The notes beneath the pieces are model-generated. The model saw nothing but the letters and a program-made list of their open reading frames with translations, was not told the origin of the DNA and searched no databases. From Nageia nagi (taxonomy: Eukaryota > Pinophyta): a DNA stretch of 64,000 nt. The translations under genes and the position numbers were made by a program. Shown here piece by piece: positions 32,997 to 44,760 of this stretch. Within the stretch, counting starts at the first letter, position 1. Each line of letters begins with the position of its first letter. The stretch spans positions 42,718,001-42,782,000 of the forward strand of contig JBITNC010000001.1 in assembly GCA_050084985.1 (NCBI GenBank). The letters run 5' to 3'.

Positions 32997-34859
32997 TAGT
33001 TAATATGTATATGATAGAAAAAGGTAGCATTCATCTAACAAAGATACAATTTTTCATCAAAAATTGCTATGTGAAAAAGAACAAAACTTTTTAACCACTC
33101 CAACATTTAACAATCATAGAGAAGGTCAAACATTTTTAATCACTCCAATAATGTAGTTATGGATAAGGAAAAACCTTTTTAACCACTTCATACACTATAA
33201 GAAGCAATGTGGCAAATAATCTATCATGGATCTAACTTCTCAACATGGAAATAAAATATGGAAAACAATGCCCTATAAGTCATCAAAAAGATGCTAAGCC
33301 AATACTTATAGTCACAACTCTTATAAGGATGAAGTAAGCATTACTTTACTCCTTCTTGAGGATAAATTTATCAATGAAATCTTATTTTGATAGATAATAA
33401 ACACAAAGTCCCATCAAAAAATTTACTTCTTGATAAAAAGATGCTTAGATTTTATATTTTTTCTAGCAATGTGGCATAATCCATCAACATGGATATTCTT
33501 CCAAAAATATCAAAGTATACTTAGATTTTACTCCCCCTTAAAGGTAACTACATAAAAATTGAAGCATATTACAAAAAAAAACTCTACACATGTAGAGAGG
33601 AATATACATTTCTTAAAGGTACTTGTACACTTCCTTTTTGAAGTAAGGTTAATATTGCATTATCAATATCCTTAATAATACTTGTAGAAAAAGTTTAAAT
33701 TTTTTTTACTTCAACAAGTATATTAATCAAAGAGCACAAGAAAAAAAATTTAAGGATTAATGTATAACAATTCCAATGTTGAGTAAGTTTATAAACTCTA
33801 CTCCAACAATAATGTGTGTACACAAAAAAATTCCATCCAACTAGAATAAAAATAATATGCATAATTAATGAGGATAGTAATGTTTGAAGAAAGTTTACAC
33901 AAATTTTTACTTCAAACGATGTGCATAACATTATTATTTTGGAAGTTCAAAAATTTTCATAGTAACCATTGATATAACAAATGTTAATTCATAGTTCAAT
34001 ACATATAATAAATCTTTATGCAATATAAATTAATCTTAATTTGTAACCAAAGGATAGTGTATAAAAATTAGACAAATTTTTATAATGCACATCCACAAGT
34101 TCCATTTTAACATTGTACAAATTTAATTATTAATATATTATACATAATCAATTAAATTGATTTTTATATGTCCAACATTATGTGGAAAGAAACTGCAATA
34201 GTTGCAAAAAATGATTGAATAATAATGGTTGCAATTAATTGTTTTGTAAATTAATTTTGATCATTTTCTTTAAAAAAATACTAAACAAGCATATGATTTG
34301 CAAATTATCATAGTATTTTACCTTAAGTTTATCTAAAAACTTTAAGAAAAGATTGTGATACTTATCAAATAATATATTTGTAACATTATTACTTAAAAAA
34401 ACTATTAAAGCTATTAAAAAATAGATCAAAGTTATAATTTTCATATTGGATTTAGAAAAATTAGGAAAGATCACATTCCTTTTCATGAAGTGGGAAAACA
34501 AAATTTTGCACATGGTAAGTTTAACCAACTAGTGTTATTTGTATTTAAATACTTTACCAAAAAATTGATGTTAACACTTACTACCACATGGAAAAAATTG
34601 GTAAATATAGGATAATTCAATAGGAATGTTTAATTTTTAGAAAACCATATCCCATTTACCTTTTTTAGAAAAAATCCATATCCCATATGCTAAAAAATGG
34701 GTAAAATGCCTCCTTTTTAAAATCCTTTACTTTCCTTTTAAAAAAAATAAAAAAAATACTTGCCACTTTTGCTGTTGTTTTTCTTAAAAGGATTCTCACT
34801 GAAATTATATTAGAGAAAATAAAAGGATAGTGCAAACTTATCATGCACTTGAATTGCTT

Positions 34860-35060
34860 TCTTTTAAAAAAAAACTTTTTTTTTTAAACTTCTCCCTTTT
34901 TTTTTAATAGGTTGTGCATGCATGCAATAATGCATGATTTTTTTTTCATGCATTTTTTTTTATGCATGCAATAATGTATGTATTTTTTTCTTCTCATACA
35001 TGCAATAATGAATGCTTGTTTTTTTTTTTTCATGCAGGCAATAATGCATTTTTTTTTAAA
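34860..35060. repeat. Low-complexity block of poly-T and ATGCAATAATG words
   Basis: 'atgcaataatg' or a one-base variant occurs near 34922, 34966, 35000 and 35035, separated by T-runs and 'catgcat' words. It is an irregular repeat without a fixed period. Confidence 0.8.
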
Positions 35061-35660
35061 TTGTAATTACAAAAAAATTGCAAGTAAAAAAAAATAATAG
35101 ACTTTATTTTTGTTTTTTTAAAATAGATTTTGCATGGAACCAAATTGCATGTAACTAAATTTGGTATGCAACCAGATTTGATATGCAACCAAATTTTGCA
35201 TCCATGAAATCATGCATGCACATTAATTTTTACAAACTTACTGTAAAAAAAATTATGCAATCGCATTATAGTAGTGTTGTAAAACAAAAAGAATTGCAAG
35301 ACTTTTAACTTTTTCTATACTAAATAGAAACTTGCAATTTTAAGCTATCACAACTCATTTTAAATAAATTTACTCAAAATTTGCATATTATAGCTACATA
35401 TTAAGCAATTTTATTGAAAAATTGCAACTAAAAAATTGTTAAAAAAAATAATATATAGTAAAAATTGAACTAACATGTTCTTTAATCAAACTTTGCTAGA
35501 CTTAAGATCATCATCAAGATTCCAATAAAAAGGTTAGTGATTAAAGCAAAATATTGACAAGAAGAGGTAAATTATACCTTCAAACCCTTTTACCTCAACA
35601 CTTGATGGAGAGAGAAAAGGAATGGACCTTCAAAGTTGTTGATGCAGAGACTCCAATAAT

Positions 35661-35673
35661 GGTTTTGATACCA
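35661..35673 (-). other. Primer-binding site of element C
   Basis: The minus strand reads TGGTATCAAAACC, five bases after the LTR terminus CA. It is of the tRNA-Met type. Confidence 0.8.
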
Positions 35674-35678
35674 CTGGA

Positions 35679-36091
35679 TGGAATTGAAGGATTCCATATA
35701 ACCAAGATCACCTTGAAGTTTTTCTAACAAATCTATCATTCATCCATCTACTAACATAATAAACAATCACACATATATACACTTTGAACCATCATTCTAT
35801 TACTTTCTTAGAAGATAACTATCCTACAAATTCTCAAGATAAGCATTACTACACTTGATTAAGTTTGATCAAGTTACATAATGAGAGGAGTACCTTTCTA
35901 TTTATAAGAACTAACCCATATTTTAACCTTCCTTTTATCCAAAGGTAAGGTTGAAGATGTTTTTATATTTGTTCCTCTTTCTATTTTTATTCCCTTAATA
36001 TTTTAAGGTATCTAAAGATACTTTAAGCATTAAGTGAATTTACATTAAAGAGAAATATTATATAATAAATATTACATTACAATTTTCAATA
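35679..36091 (-). repeat. 5' LTR of element C (413 bp)
   Basis: Partner of 31548-32013. It is shorter by about 50 bases, mainly through a gap around 35770 where the other copy has extra sequence. Confidence 0.88.
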
Positions 36092-36879
36092 TTTTTTCCT
36101 TCTTATAGTCTAATGAGAATGTTGTACCTTACTTTTATGAGTCATTAGAGATTAATGGTTCAATGATAATTATCCCTTCTAGTGGAGGTAGTAGAGGGGT
36201 TCATAATATAAACAAAGTTTATTTTCCATTTGTATCCTATTTCTCCTTTCCATGCATAGTGGAGAATTTAATTGAATATGGAGTCTTGTATCATTTATTT
36301 ATTTGATAAGTTAAACCTTGTATTCGATAAGTCTAAACAATACTCCTTTCAAATTCTTAGGTCGATTATCAAGTATAAGCTTTTTATTGATTGTTGAAAT
36401 GGGCAACGTAGGGGAGGCCCTAGTCTATGATCTCATCTTATAAAATACTTTGGAGGGAGATTTTTTATTAGGCATAAATCTATTATGCATGCACCAAGTC
36501 TTGTTTGGTATATGTATCTCCATTAACCTTATCATATGACCTATATAAATTCTACTTCCTCTAGTGAAGTACTATCATTTGGGGATGAAATATTTAAGAA
36601 CTTTTCCATACACATGAGTGCACCTACCTAGAAAATAAATTATACAAGTATGGCTTCAATATTTGATTCATGGTCCTCCTTTACAAGATTTTTTCATGTT
36701 AACATCATAATTGCTTTTATGATTAAAGTTATATTCATAAGTGAAGAACATCGTAGCCTACCTCTTATCATATCCATGGCCACAAAGCCTCAATAGATGC
36801 CTACACTCTATCTTCTTTTACATAAATTTGGAATTTATGCTTTGGATGGGTTATTAAATAATTAATTTATTTTGGTTGA
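36092..36879. other. Unassigned sequence between element C and A4
   Basis: Short coherent stretches on the plus strand (about 36150-36280) suggest decayed coding sequence, but no family was recognised. No terminal repeats were found. Confidence 0.3.
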
Positions 36880-37582
36880 CATTTCATTAAGTGTATAATG
36901 CTTACATTTGAATAAAATCCCATTTGGTTATAAGGGATAAATTTAAATTGATTAACTTAAATTATGATAATGTGGTAAGATAATATAAGGTGTGAATAAC
37001 AAAATTATAATCACATTTATTTCTAAAAATTAGATGTGATAAATTCTCTATGTGACCTTATTGAATGAAAATTGATAATTATGGAAAATGATGAACTCTG
37101 ATATGGCTTGTGATGACTTCATGATCAAGGAAGAGAGAGGTAGTCTTTAAATCATACTTAAATATTCTCAAGATTAGAATCAAAATATTGAATGCCATTA
37201 TTTGGAATGGTTTAATTATATTTAATCTATTGGATTAGGATATGACACATCCAAAAGTAGAATGCATATCATTCATTAAAAAAAACTATTGTACTTATCC
37301 TTAAAATACTCCTAACCTAATCCTAGTACTTACAACCTACAAGTGTTGGTTCTCTTGATTATATATTGAGATGGAGATGAAAAGCCTTGAAGACTCATCA
37401 AGTTTTCAAAAATGATTTTAAATACCTCTTGCAATATATTTAATCCTTATAATGAAACTAAATATGGGTTTATTTCCATTTATAAATTTAGAAAACCCTA
37501 TATGTTATTTACATGGAAACTTAAATATGAACATATGTATTATAATTAACATTGTTGATTTTTTAAAGGTAAACTATATTGA
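36880..37582 (+). repeat. Repeat A fragment A4
   Basis: Matches A1 from about 740 to 1292 ('gatggagatgaaaagcctt', 'catcaag', 'aaaccctatatgtta'). It stops right after '...ttgatg', where the LTR of B3 starts; in A1 the same place continues 'tacttagtaag'. Confidence 0.85.
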
Positions 37583-38286
37583 TGTGATCTAAATTGGATC
37601 ATGTTAAGTTGATCTATGCAAGACCAACACTCATCCCAAAAGTATATATTGTTGGAGATTAACCAAAGATCAAAATCTAAAGGTGATTTATGTTAAAAAC
37701 CACACTACTAACAACCTAAGTCTACTATTTTTAGGCTATTAGTAGTGTGCATTTTGATGAGTTAGAAATGGAAGTTGAAGAGGCATTAGTATTTCAGATA
37801 GGTGAGCAATTTAGTATCATCAATTGACACCTTAGAGATATTTCCAAGCCTATTTAAGGATGTGCTACTCTCATGATTCTTGAATCTTAGCTTAGAGAGT
37901 TTTGGGATTATAAATATTTGAATAAAGACCAAGATTCATTCTAGAATTTTTATAGTTTTAAAGTTGTTTTGGTTACTCTAGGAGATTACAGTTGTGTTAT
38001 AGAAGATGGTATTACCATTATTTTGATGTTATTTCTCTATATGCATATAAAATTGTAATATCCATTGACAATAAGAAGAGAAGGCTCCAATTGCATATTT
38101 GATTAGCCCACATTAGGTGACCCAAGGTAAATCATTATGTTGTTATTGTTGTATGTGATTGAGATTATTAATTTATAGTTTTACATTATGCAATTTGATG
38201 GGTCTCATAATGGTAAATATTTTTTTATTTGAATTTGTAAGTGAGGATCCAAGTATGCTATAAGCATTCATTAATTATGGATCACA
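37583..38286 (+). repeat. 5' LTR of B3 (704 bp)
   Basis: Starts TGTGATCTAAATT and ends ...GGATCACA directly before the primer-binding site. Full-length match to 41332-42055 and to the B1/B2 LTRs. Confidence 0.9.
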
Positions 38287-38298
38287 TGGTATCAGAGC
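38287..38298 (+). other. Primer-binding site of B3
   Basis: TGGTATCAGAGC, a perfect match to the plant initiator tRNA-Met consensus, abutting the LTR end. Confidence 0.95.
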
Positions 38299-38459
38299 TT
38301 GTGTGTGCAAAATTTGGAGCCAAAATTTTAAGGATTTCAGGCTACCAACAATGTGCTTTTTAATGTTCAAGAGGAGATATCAAAGAATAAAACTAATTAT
38401 GGAGGATCTTGATATTGGTTGAAGGTGCAAAGTGATAAAAATGGATGATTTGAAGGAGC

Positions 38460-39070
38460 AATAGTCTATTGTTTGTACCATGTTGGATGTTAATTTTGAA
38501 AGGAGATTTTTTATCGATGGAGAATCATTTAGCTCATTTGACTGAGTTGTTGGCTATTGGAACAAATGTGAATGTTAATAAGAGGTAATTAAATGAATTT
38601 GGAGGACCTAATTTATTATCTTTATCAAATCAAGTTCCATTCAAGGTGGAGGCCAAAGTGGACATTCTTACTTTTGGTGGAGAGGTTGAATTTAAGAACT
38701 TATTAAGAGATAAATTTTATCCATTGGGATATCATAATAAATAATTAATAAAATGGAAATTATTTAAATAACAAAAAGGAAAAATGATTCAAGAATACAC
38801 TATATAATTTAGGAAACAAGCTAATTTGCTTGGAGTTTCACTAAAAGATCTTCAAACTTTGATGAAATACATTAGAGGTTTACATAGTCATTTGCAAAAT
38901 ATTATCATGTTGTTTAATCCTACTAATCTTGATCAAGTGTGTGTACAAGCACAATACATATGCATTGTAGTAATTGTGATAAAGATGGTCATGCTAATGG
39001 TAAATGTTAGAAACTTCATTCAGAATTACTTCCATATAAAAAAAAGAATAAGGAGAAAACTAATGTTATG
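38460..39070 (+). pseudogene. B3 gag with intact zinc knuckle
   Basis: The capsid-like part includes 'LLRDKFYPLGYHNK' (about 38698-38740) and 'LQTLMKYIRGLHSHLQNII' (about 38850-38905). After a frameshift near 38955, a CCHC knuckle at 38966-39007 reads CSNCDKDGHANGKC with all four ligands kept, unlike B2. A basic 'KKKNKEK' segment follows. The first third of gag is decayed, with several stops. Confidence 0.82.
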
Positions 39071-39560
39071 GTTCTTAAATGTGAGGATGTTGAGGGAAGT
39101 TTAGATGTTGATGAGAGACTAAATTATTCATCCATTCAAAAGGTTGAAGAATATTACTACATTGAAGAACAAAGCATTTGTTTATTCCACCTCAAAATCC
39201 AAATTAAGAAAATAAAAGTGAATTGCATTGTTGATCCAAGTTCTCAAGCAAATTTGACTTCTGAATCTATGGTAAGTAATTTGAGATTGAAAACTTTCAA
39301 CCATCCAAATCCATATCTTTTGGGTTGGGTGCATCATAATGTTGGTTTACAAGTCACTAAACAATATAAATTGAAATTTTCTATTTGTACAAAGTACATT
39401 GATGAAGTTATCATTGATGTTCTTTCTTTAGACATTTATGGTGTTATTCTTGGTAACCCTTATATGTGAGACAAAGATGTTATTTATTATAGAAGATTAA
39501 ACAAATTATGATTGGTGAAAGATGGAAACATGTTTCTAGCTAGAACATATAATAGTAAGA
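39068..39560 (+). pseudogene. B3 protease
   Basis: An open frame of 133 codons (39068-39469) ends in a TGA where 'YLW' is usual. It begins in the gag-protease linker. The active-site region reads NCIVDPSSQANL (about 39220-39255), with D kept but the following Gly replaced by Ser. It continues 'FNHPNPYLLGWVHHNVGLQV' and closes with 'GVILGNPY'. The pattern is the same as in B2, where decay is heavier. Confidence 0.82.
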
Positions 39561-39669
39561 AAAAGTTACCTTTGGTCACTACCAGTTAGCTAAAATGCCT
39601 TGTAAATGCTTCTAAAAAGTTTTTGTTGATCATTTGTTATTGATGTTTCATTTCCCAACATAGCTTTGT

Positions 39670-40920
39670 ATCAGTAATCAATTTTGGAGTAAGAGGAGAT
39701 AAAGCAATACATTCAAGAGTTGGTTGATTAAGGTGTGATCATACCAAGTACATATCCATGTGGATCACCTATTATTTTAGTTTCCAAAAATGATCAAACT
39801 TAGAGGATGTGTATTGAATATGGAGCACTTAACAAAATCATCATAAAAAATCATTATCCTTTACCTCAAATAGATGATCTTTTGGATCAGTTGTAAGGAG
39901 CAAGATTCTTCACAAATATGGACTTAAGGATTTGATATCACTAAGTCCAAATCAAAGAGGAGGATATTTGAAATATGATTTTCAAGACAAGATAGGGCCT
40001 ATTTGAGTGGCTTTTTTTTTATTTGATTTATGCAATGCATCGACCACATTTATGAGAGTAATGAATGATGTACTTCATCTATTTATTGATTTTTTTATTC
40101 TTGTATACTTATATGATATTATTATTTATATTTATACTTGAGAAGAACATGTTGTACATATTAGACAAATGTTTCAAGCTTGCAAAGGTAGAATTTGTTG
40201 AAATATTCAAAATGTGAGTTTGGAAAAGAGTTCTAGTGTATTTGGACCATGTTATTGGTCATGAATAACTTAAGATAGATCTTAGTAAAATAAGTGCTAT
40301 AGTAGATTAGCCAAAGCCAAATAATGTAACTAAAGTGAGGATTTTCTTAGGTGTTTTTCAATATTTGAGAAAGTTTATTGTTGATTTTTCTCATATTTCT
40401 TCACCTTTACATGATGTAACTAGCAAGAGGCAAGTGTTCCAATGGGAGAAATAATAACAACATGTTTTGATACCTTCAATAAAAATATTGTTAATTCACC
40501 CATGCTTGCACTTTCTAATTTGTAGAATCAATTTTAAGTGGATATTGATGTAAATGACTATGCCGTGGGGACCATTTTGTTACAAGGAGGTAAACTAATT
40601 TTTTATCATTTCAAAAACTTTAGTGGGGCCATTTTGAATTATCTTACTTATGATAAGGAAATGTATGCATTAGTTAAAGCTATTAAAAAGTGGAAAAATT
40701 ACTTCATGGGAAAATAAATAATCATTCATACTGATCATCAACCATTAAAGTAGTTACAAACTTAATCAAAATTGCAACAAACTAGACACTATAGATGGAT
40801 GGATTTTCTATAACAATTTCATCTTATGATCAAAGATAAGAAAGGAACATAGAATAAGGTTGTTGACATGATTTCTAGACCATATATACTAACAAATTCC
40901 ACACCATTAATATAGTACAC
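39670..40920 (+). pseudogene. B3 RT and RNase H
   Basis: RT: 'VIIPSTYPCGSPIILVSKND' (about 39735-39790), '[29 protein letters not shown]' region (39808-39895), 'FFTNMDL', 'FKTR.GLFEWL', and a catalytic site at 40106-40117 reading YLYD, where the first Asp has become Tyr. RNase H: 'DIDVNDYAVGTILLQGGKL' (about 40540-40600), 'YDKEMYALVKAIKKWKNY' (about 40648-40700), 'IHTDHQPLK' (about 40725). Stops replace Gln and Trp codons throughout. Confidence 0.85.
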
Positions 40921-41331
40921 TAATTTTAGGTTATTAACAATGTGTAAATAGGGGCCAATGATTTTCCTCTCTATGTTGAAATATCTTTCTTTTCTTTTTG
41001 AGTCATTTTCAGAGGAATATGTGTAGGATATTGAATTTGAAGATGTGTATGGGTAGTTATATTCATTTAGGTCCAAGTATGAGGGTCTAGATTATTTTTA
41101 TTTGTAAAATGAACTTATTTATCTTTTTAATGTATTATGTGTACTTATAGGTGAAAGGGTTGGACTAGATAAGTACAAACTTCAAATATTGTAGGCTATT
41201 TTAGGGTTGAAAAGAAATTGTATTTAAAATAAAGAAGTATAATAAAGTGGTGTGTATGGACAAGTCTAGGGTTGGAGAGTTGTATCCTGATCTATGCATT
41301 TGTAGGATCAAATACCTTCTTATTAGAGATA
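40921..41331 (+). pseudogene. B3 integrase remnant fused to chromodomain-like tail
   Basis: About 40980-41200 matches the region before the integrase zinc finger in B1/B2 ('RSKYEGLD', 'LIGERVGL'). At about 41230 it jumps to the C-terminal tail ('MDKSRVGELYPDLCIC', about 41258-41305). The core and C-terminal module, more than 1 kb in B1/B2, are deleted. Confidence 0.75.
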
Positions 41332-42055
41332 TGTGATCTGAATTAGATAGTATCATGTTGATCTCTATAGGAGTAGTACTTATCCTAGAGGTATATGTGC
41401 TTACAACCAAAGAATAAAATCTAAAGGTTATTAGTGACATAAATCATACCATTAACAACCTAAGTCTACTATTTTAAGATTGCTAACAACATGCATTTTG
41501 ATGAGTTAGTAGTGGAAGTTGAAGGGGCATCGATTGTTTGGATAGCTAAGTGGTTTAGGATCATCAATCAGTACCTTGGTGATATTTTTAGGCCTATTTA
41601 AAGGCATGGTACTCTCTTGATTTTTCAATGTATTTTTAGAGAGCCTTAGGGTTTTGAGATTGTAAAGATTTGAAGGAATACCAAGAGTCATTCTAGAATT
41701 TTTGTAGTTCTAAAGTTGTTCTTCTTGGTATAAGATATTGCAATTGTGTTTTAGGAGATGCTATTACCATTATTTTGTTGGTATTTATTTATATGCATGT
41801 AATATTGTAATATTTATAGACAATAAGAAGAGAAGGCTCCAATTCCATACTAAATTAGCCCACATTGGGTGAACCAGGGTAAATCAATGTGTTGATCTTA
41901 TTATGTGTGATTGAGATTATTATTTTTTTATTTTATGTTATGTAATTTTAAATTTATATGCAATTTAATGGGTCTTATAATAGTGAATGTTTTTTATTAA
42001 AATATATAAGAGAGGATATCAATATACTATAAGTATCTAATGATTACAGATCACT
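41332..42055 (+). repeat. 3' LTR of B3 (724 bp)
   Basis: Starts TGTGATCTGAATT. Ends near GATCACT at 42055, where the 5' LTR has GATCACA. Confidence 0.88.
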
Positions 42056-42989
42056 AGCCTAACAAGGAATCTATAGAACTTCATATGATTCTTGTTGATG
42101 TATTTTGGTATACCTAGGATTACCTCTAAATGAACTAAAATCATATATACATTTAATTATATGATAAACTTAAGATAATTAACTCAAATAAACATACATG
42201 AATAAGGGGATTCAATAATGTAGTAATATTATAATGAAATTATAGTGATTTCAATATGTAAAACATAACTACACACACTAAATATAAAGTAATTGAGTGA
42301 AAGATAAATACCTATGTGTTCTTACCTATTTTAAGGTTAAGGATATGATAGATGAACTTGTTAAAGAATGGTGACCTTGTTATGCAAATCCTAGGGCTAA
42401 ATACAGAAGAAACACTAGCAAGGGCACTAGTCTTAGAGAGCTTAGCATGGATGCAGACCTTAGTGTGGGCTTTAATGATCCTAAAGAAGGAGGTTCACCA
42501 ACAAGAGTCAATCATGGCAAAGATATGACAAGTCAAAATAAGCATATGATCATGTAAGTGTATGATAGATATTTTCTTGAGTGATAACAAGACTCCAATC
42601 TCAATAGGTGATTTTTACAAACACCCAAGTGTAGGGTACTGACTATTGAGATGTAATCTTGACAAGTTTTCCCCAGGTTAGAGATACTAACATTTATATT
42701 AGGCATGATTCATCATTTGACCCTTTGTGTAAATGTAGTAGCCTTATTGAGGTTACTAAACCTTATGATTTTATTGGATCTTGAAATATGTTAAGAACAC
42801 CAACACAAGTACTGGTATGAATTAAGATTTTTACATAGAAAGCTAGCACAAGCACTAGCTCATAGAAAAAGAAAGGAGCTAAGATATTGATACTTGGCTT
42901 CTAAACTGATGAATTACTAAAGAATGACCTCTAAAATATATGTGATAAGTATTCCTCATGTATAGAAAGGCTTGATATGCTTTACTTGG
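42056..42989. other. Unassigned sequence between B3 and element E
   Basis: No LTR, frame or repeat partner was recognised. It may hold the missing 3' end of element E, whose integrase fades out near 43000, but no copy of an E LTR is available to prove it. Confidence 0.3.
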
Positions 42990-44160
42990 TTGAGAATTTA
43001 TCAACTTTCCCTTAAACTATTGCCAACCTATAGGAATTTCTTGAATACTTGGTCTTAATGATGTATGTACCAATCCAATTGATCTCAAATTTACCTTTGT
43101 ATTTTTTCATCCTATGACTTATGATGATTCTTCTTAAGCACTAGATCATCCACTTGGAATTCATGTAGTATAAAATTTTTGTTATGTGCTTTCTTTGCTC
43201 TTTTTTGATAAGCTTTGAAATGTTTCAAGGCATGGATTCTTTTTTGTCCAATCCTTCTAGCTGGATTAGGATTTATTTTTGTTCCTCTTCCCAATCAATG
43301 ATGCCTTCTAGGGAGACCTTTAGTGATGGTATCTCCACATTTAATGGTAAGAATATCTCATCTCCATAAACTAGTGAAAATGGAGTACATACTATAGCTG
43401 ATCTTATGCTTATCTTGTATGGCCATAAGGTATAAATAAGTTATGAATATCAATATTTGTGATGTTTCTTAACATTATTGCATAGAATGTTAACAACATC
43501 TTATTGTTTGCTTCATCTCTTCCATTTACTTGTGGATAGTAGGTTGATGAGAATATTTTATTGATTTTGAATCCCTTACAAAACTCCCTAACTTTCTTTC
43601 TTTTGAATTTCTTTCCATTATCCATGATGAGATGAGATGGAACACCAAATCTAGCAATGATGTTTTCAATAATAAATTTTACAATTTGAGGACCCTTGGA
43701 GGATCTCAAAGGTATAACTTCTTCTCAGTATGTGAATTATTTTGTAGTAACTAGGATTAATTCATATCCCTCACTAGATTTGGGATTAATAACCCCAATT
43801 AAATATAAGGCCCAAATAGCAAAATGCCAAGGTGGTATCATTATTGCTAATTCACTCGAAGGAGCCTATTTCAAGTTAGCATGCTTTTGATATTTTTCAT
43901 ATTTCTAATTATGTAAAATGTAATTATTTTCCATGGATGGCCAATAGTATCCTTGTCTTATTATCTTATTATAAATAGCTTTATGAATAAAATTACCTCT
44001 ATTTATGCTATCATGTACTTGTTCCATAGTCTTATTTGCTTCAGGTTCATATAAAAATCTAAGAAAAGTACCATCAAATGACCTTTTGTAAATAATCACC
44101 AATAAGGATATACCTTGTCGCCATGCATTTTAGCCTTTTTCTTAAAGAATGTGGATTGAT
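42990..44160 (-). pseudogene. Element E integrase
   Basis: Minus-strand order: the zinc-binding N-terminus (44102-43905: 'SFDGTFLRFLYEPEANKTMEQVH', 'RQGYYWPSM'); the catalytic core in 43709-43410 ('FIIENIIARFGVPSHLIMDNGKKF', 'SSTYYPQVNGRDEANN'), in which the D of 'MDNG' and the E of 'DEANN' are in place; and a C-terminal basic segment (43294-43112: 'HALKHFKAYQKRAKKAHNKNF', 'DDLVLKKN'). The style is that of the Tat/Athila (non-chromovirus) branch. It ends indistinctly near 43000. No chromodomain is present. Confidence 0.82.
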
Positions 44161-44379
44161 ATGAATCTCATATCTTTCGTTGCTTGAGGTAGTTATAGAT
44201 ATCAACATACCATGTGTGTAATGGGAGAATAACACATATAATTTGTTCCTTCCTGAAGAATCCTTGGAATTGATCATCATCTATAAAGGATTAATATCTA
44301 AGGCACTCAATTTTGATTATGGTTTTCTCATATTCAATTGAGATAGGTGTTAGTGAAGTAGCATTACCCATAGCATTTG

Positions 44380-44760
44380 TAAATCTATTATTACTCCTTG
44401 AGATATTCTCAACTGAATCTATGTAAAATACCTTTGAACCATTTCTTCCACTAAGTGCTTATAAGGTTGTAACTTCTCATCTTTGGTATTACATGTGTAA
44501 TTTATTTGATTGATGACAAGTTGTGAGTCACCATAGATTTTTAGCTTGTTGATTCCAAGGTTGAATATTGCCTTTAGTCCTAATACCAAAGCTTCATACT
44601 CATCCATATTATTTATGCATTCAAAATTCAATTTGTACGTCATGTGAATCATACCACCTTGAGGAGATACTAGCACAATTCCTTCCCCATCTCCTTGCAA
44701 AAATTTAGAGCCATAAAAGAATAGTTTCTAAGTCTTATCTTCACACTATTCAACTAGTTC
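44380..44760 (-). pseudogene. Element E second RNase H (archaeal-type, aRNH)
   Basis: The open stretch 44700-44419 reads 'GEGIVLVSPQGGMIHMTYKL', 'NNMDEYEALVLGLKA' and 'LKIYGDSQLVINQI'. This is the archaeal-like RNase H that Tat-lineage elements carry in addition to the gypsy-type one. The E of 'DEYEAL' and the D of 'YGDSQL' are kept. The order RT - RNase H - aRNH - integrase is the usual Tat arrangement. Confidence 0.85.

Larger units (their letters stand above)
31548..36091 (-). mobile_element. Element C: non-coding LTR retrotransposon (LARD-like)
   Basis: Two direct LTRs (31548-32013 and 35679-36091) bracket 3.66 kb. On the minus strand the 5' LTR is followed by a primer-binding site (35673-35661), and a polypurine tract (32024-32014) precedes the 3' LTR. 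The inside has no recognisable gag or pol: only short random frames, a 43-bp minisatellite and poly-T/'atgcaataatg' low-complexity DNA. This fits a large non-autonomous derivative mobilised by another element. The LTR start TGTTGAAAGTTG resembles plant Ty1/copia LTRs, but the superfamily cannot be decided. Flanks TTTTA and TTTTT agree at 4 of 5 positions. Confidence 0.85.
37583..42055 (+). mobile_element. Ty3/gypsy element B3, integrase deleted (4.47 kb)
   Basis: Complete LTRs (37583-38286 and 41332-42055), a primer-binding site, gag with an intact zinc knuckle, protease, RT and RNase H, then a short piece of integrase N-terminus joined to the chromodomain-like tail. The whole integrase core is missing. 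It is the same family as B1 and B2 but in plus orientation. The left flank is repeat A, interrupted at the same base as in A5/B1. The right flank (from 42056) is not repeat A, so no TSD is visible. Confidence 0.88.

Noticed and set aside
33695-34528. Two minus-strand frames of 78 and 97 codons inside element C
   Set aside because: They are AT-rich, low-complexity, Leu/Ile/Phe-heavy translations without any motif. They are taken as chance frames in non-coding DNA.
36150-36280. Short plus-strand stretch that reads like protein
   Set aside because: It is too short and matches no known family; left as unassigned.
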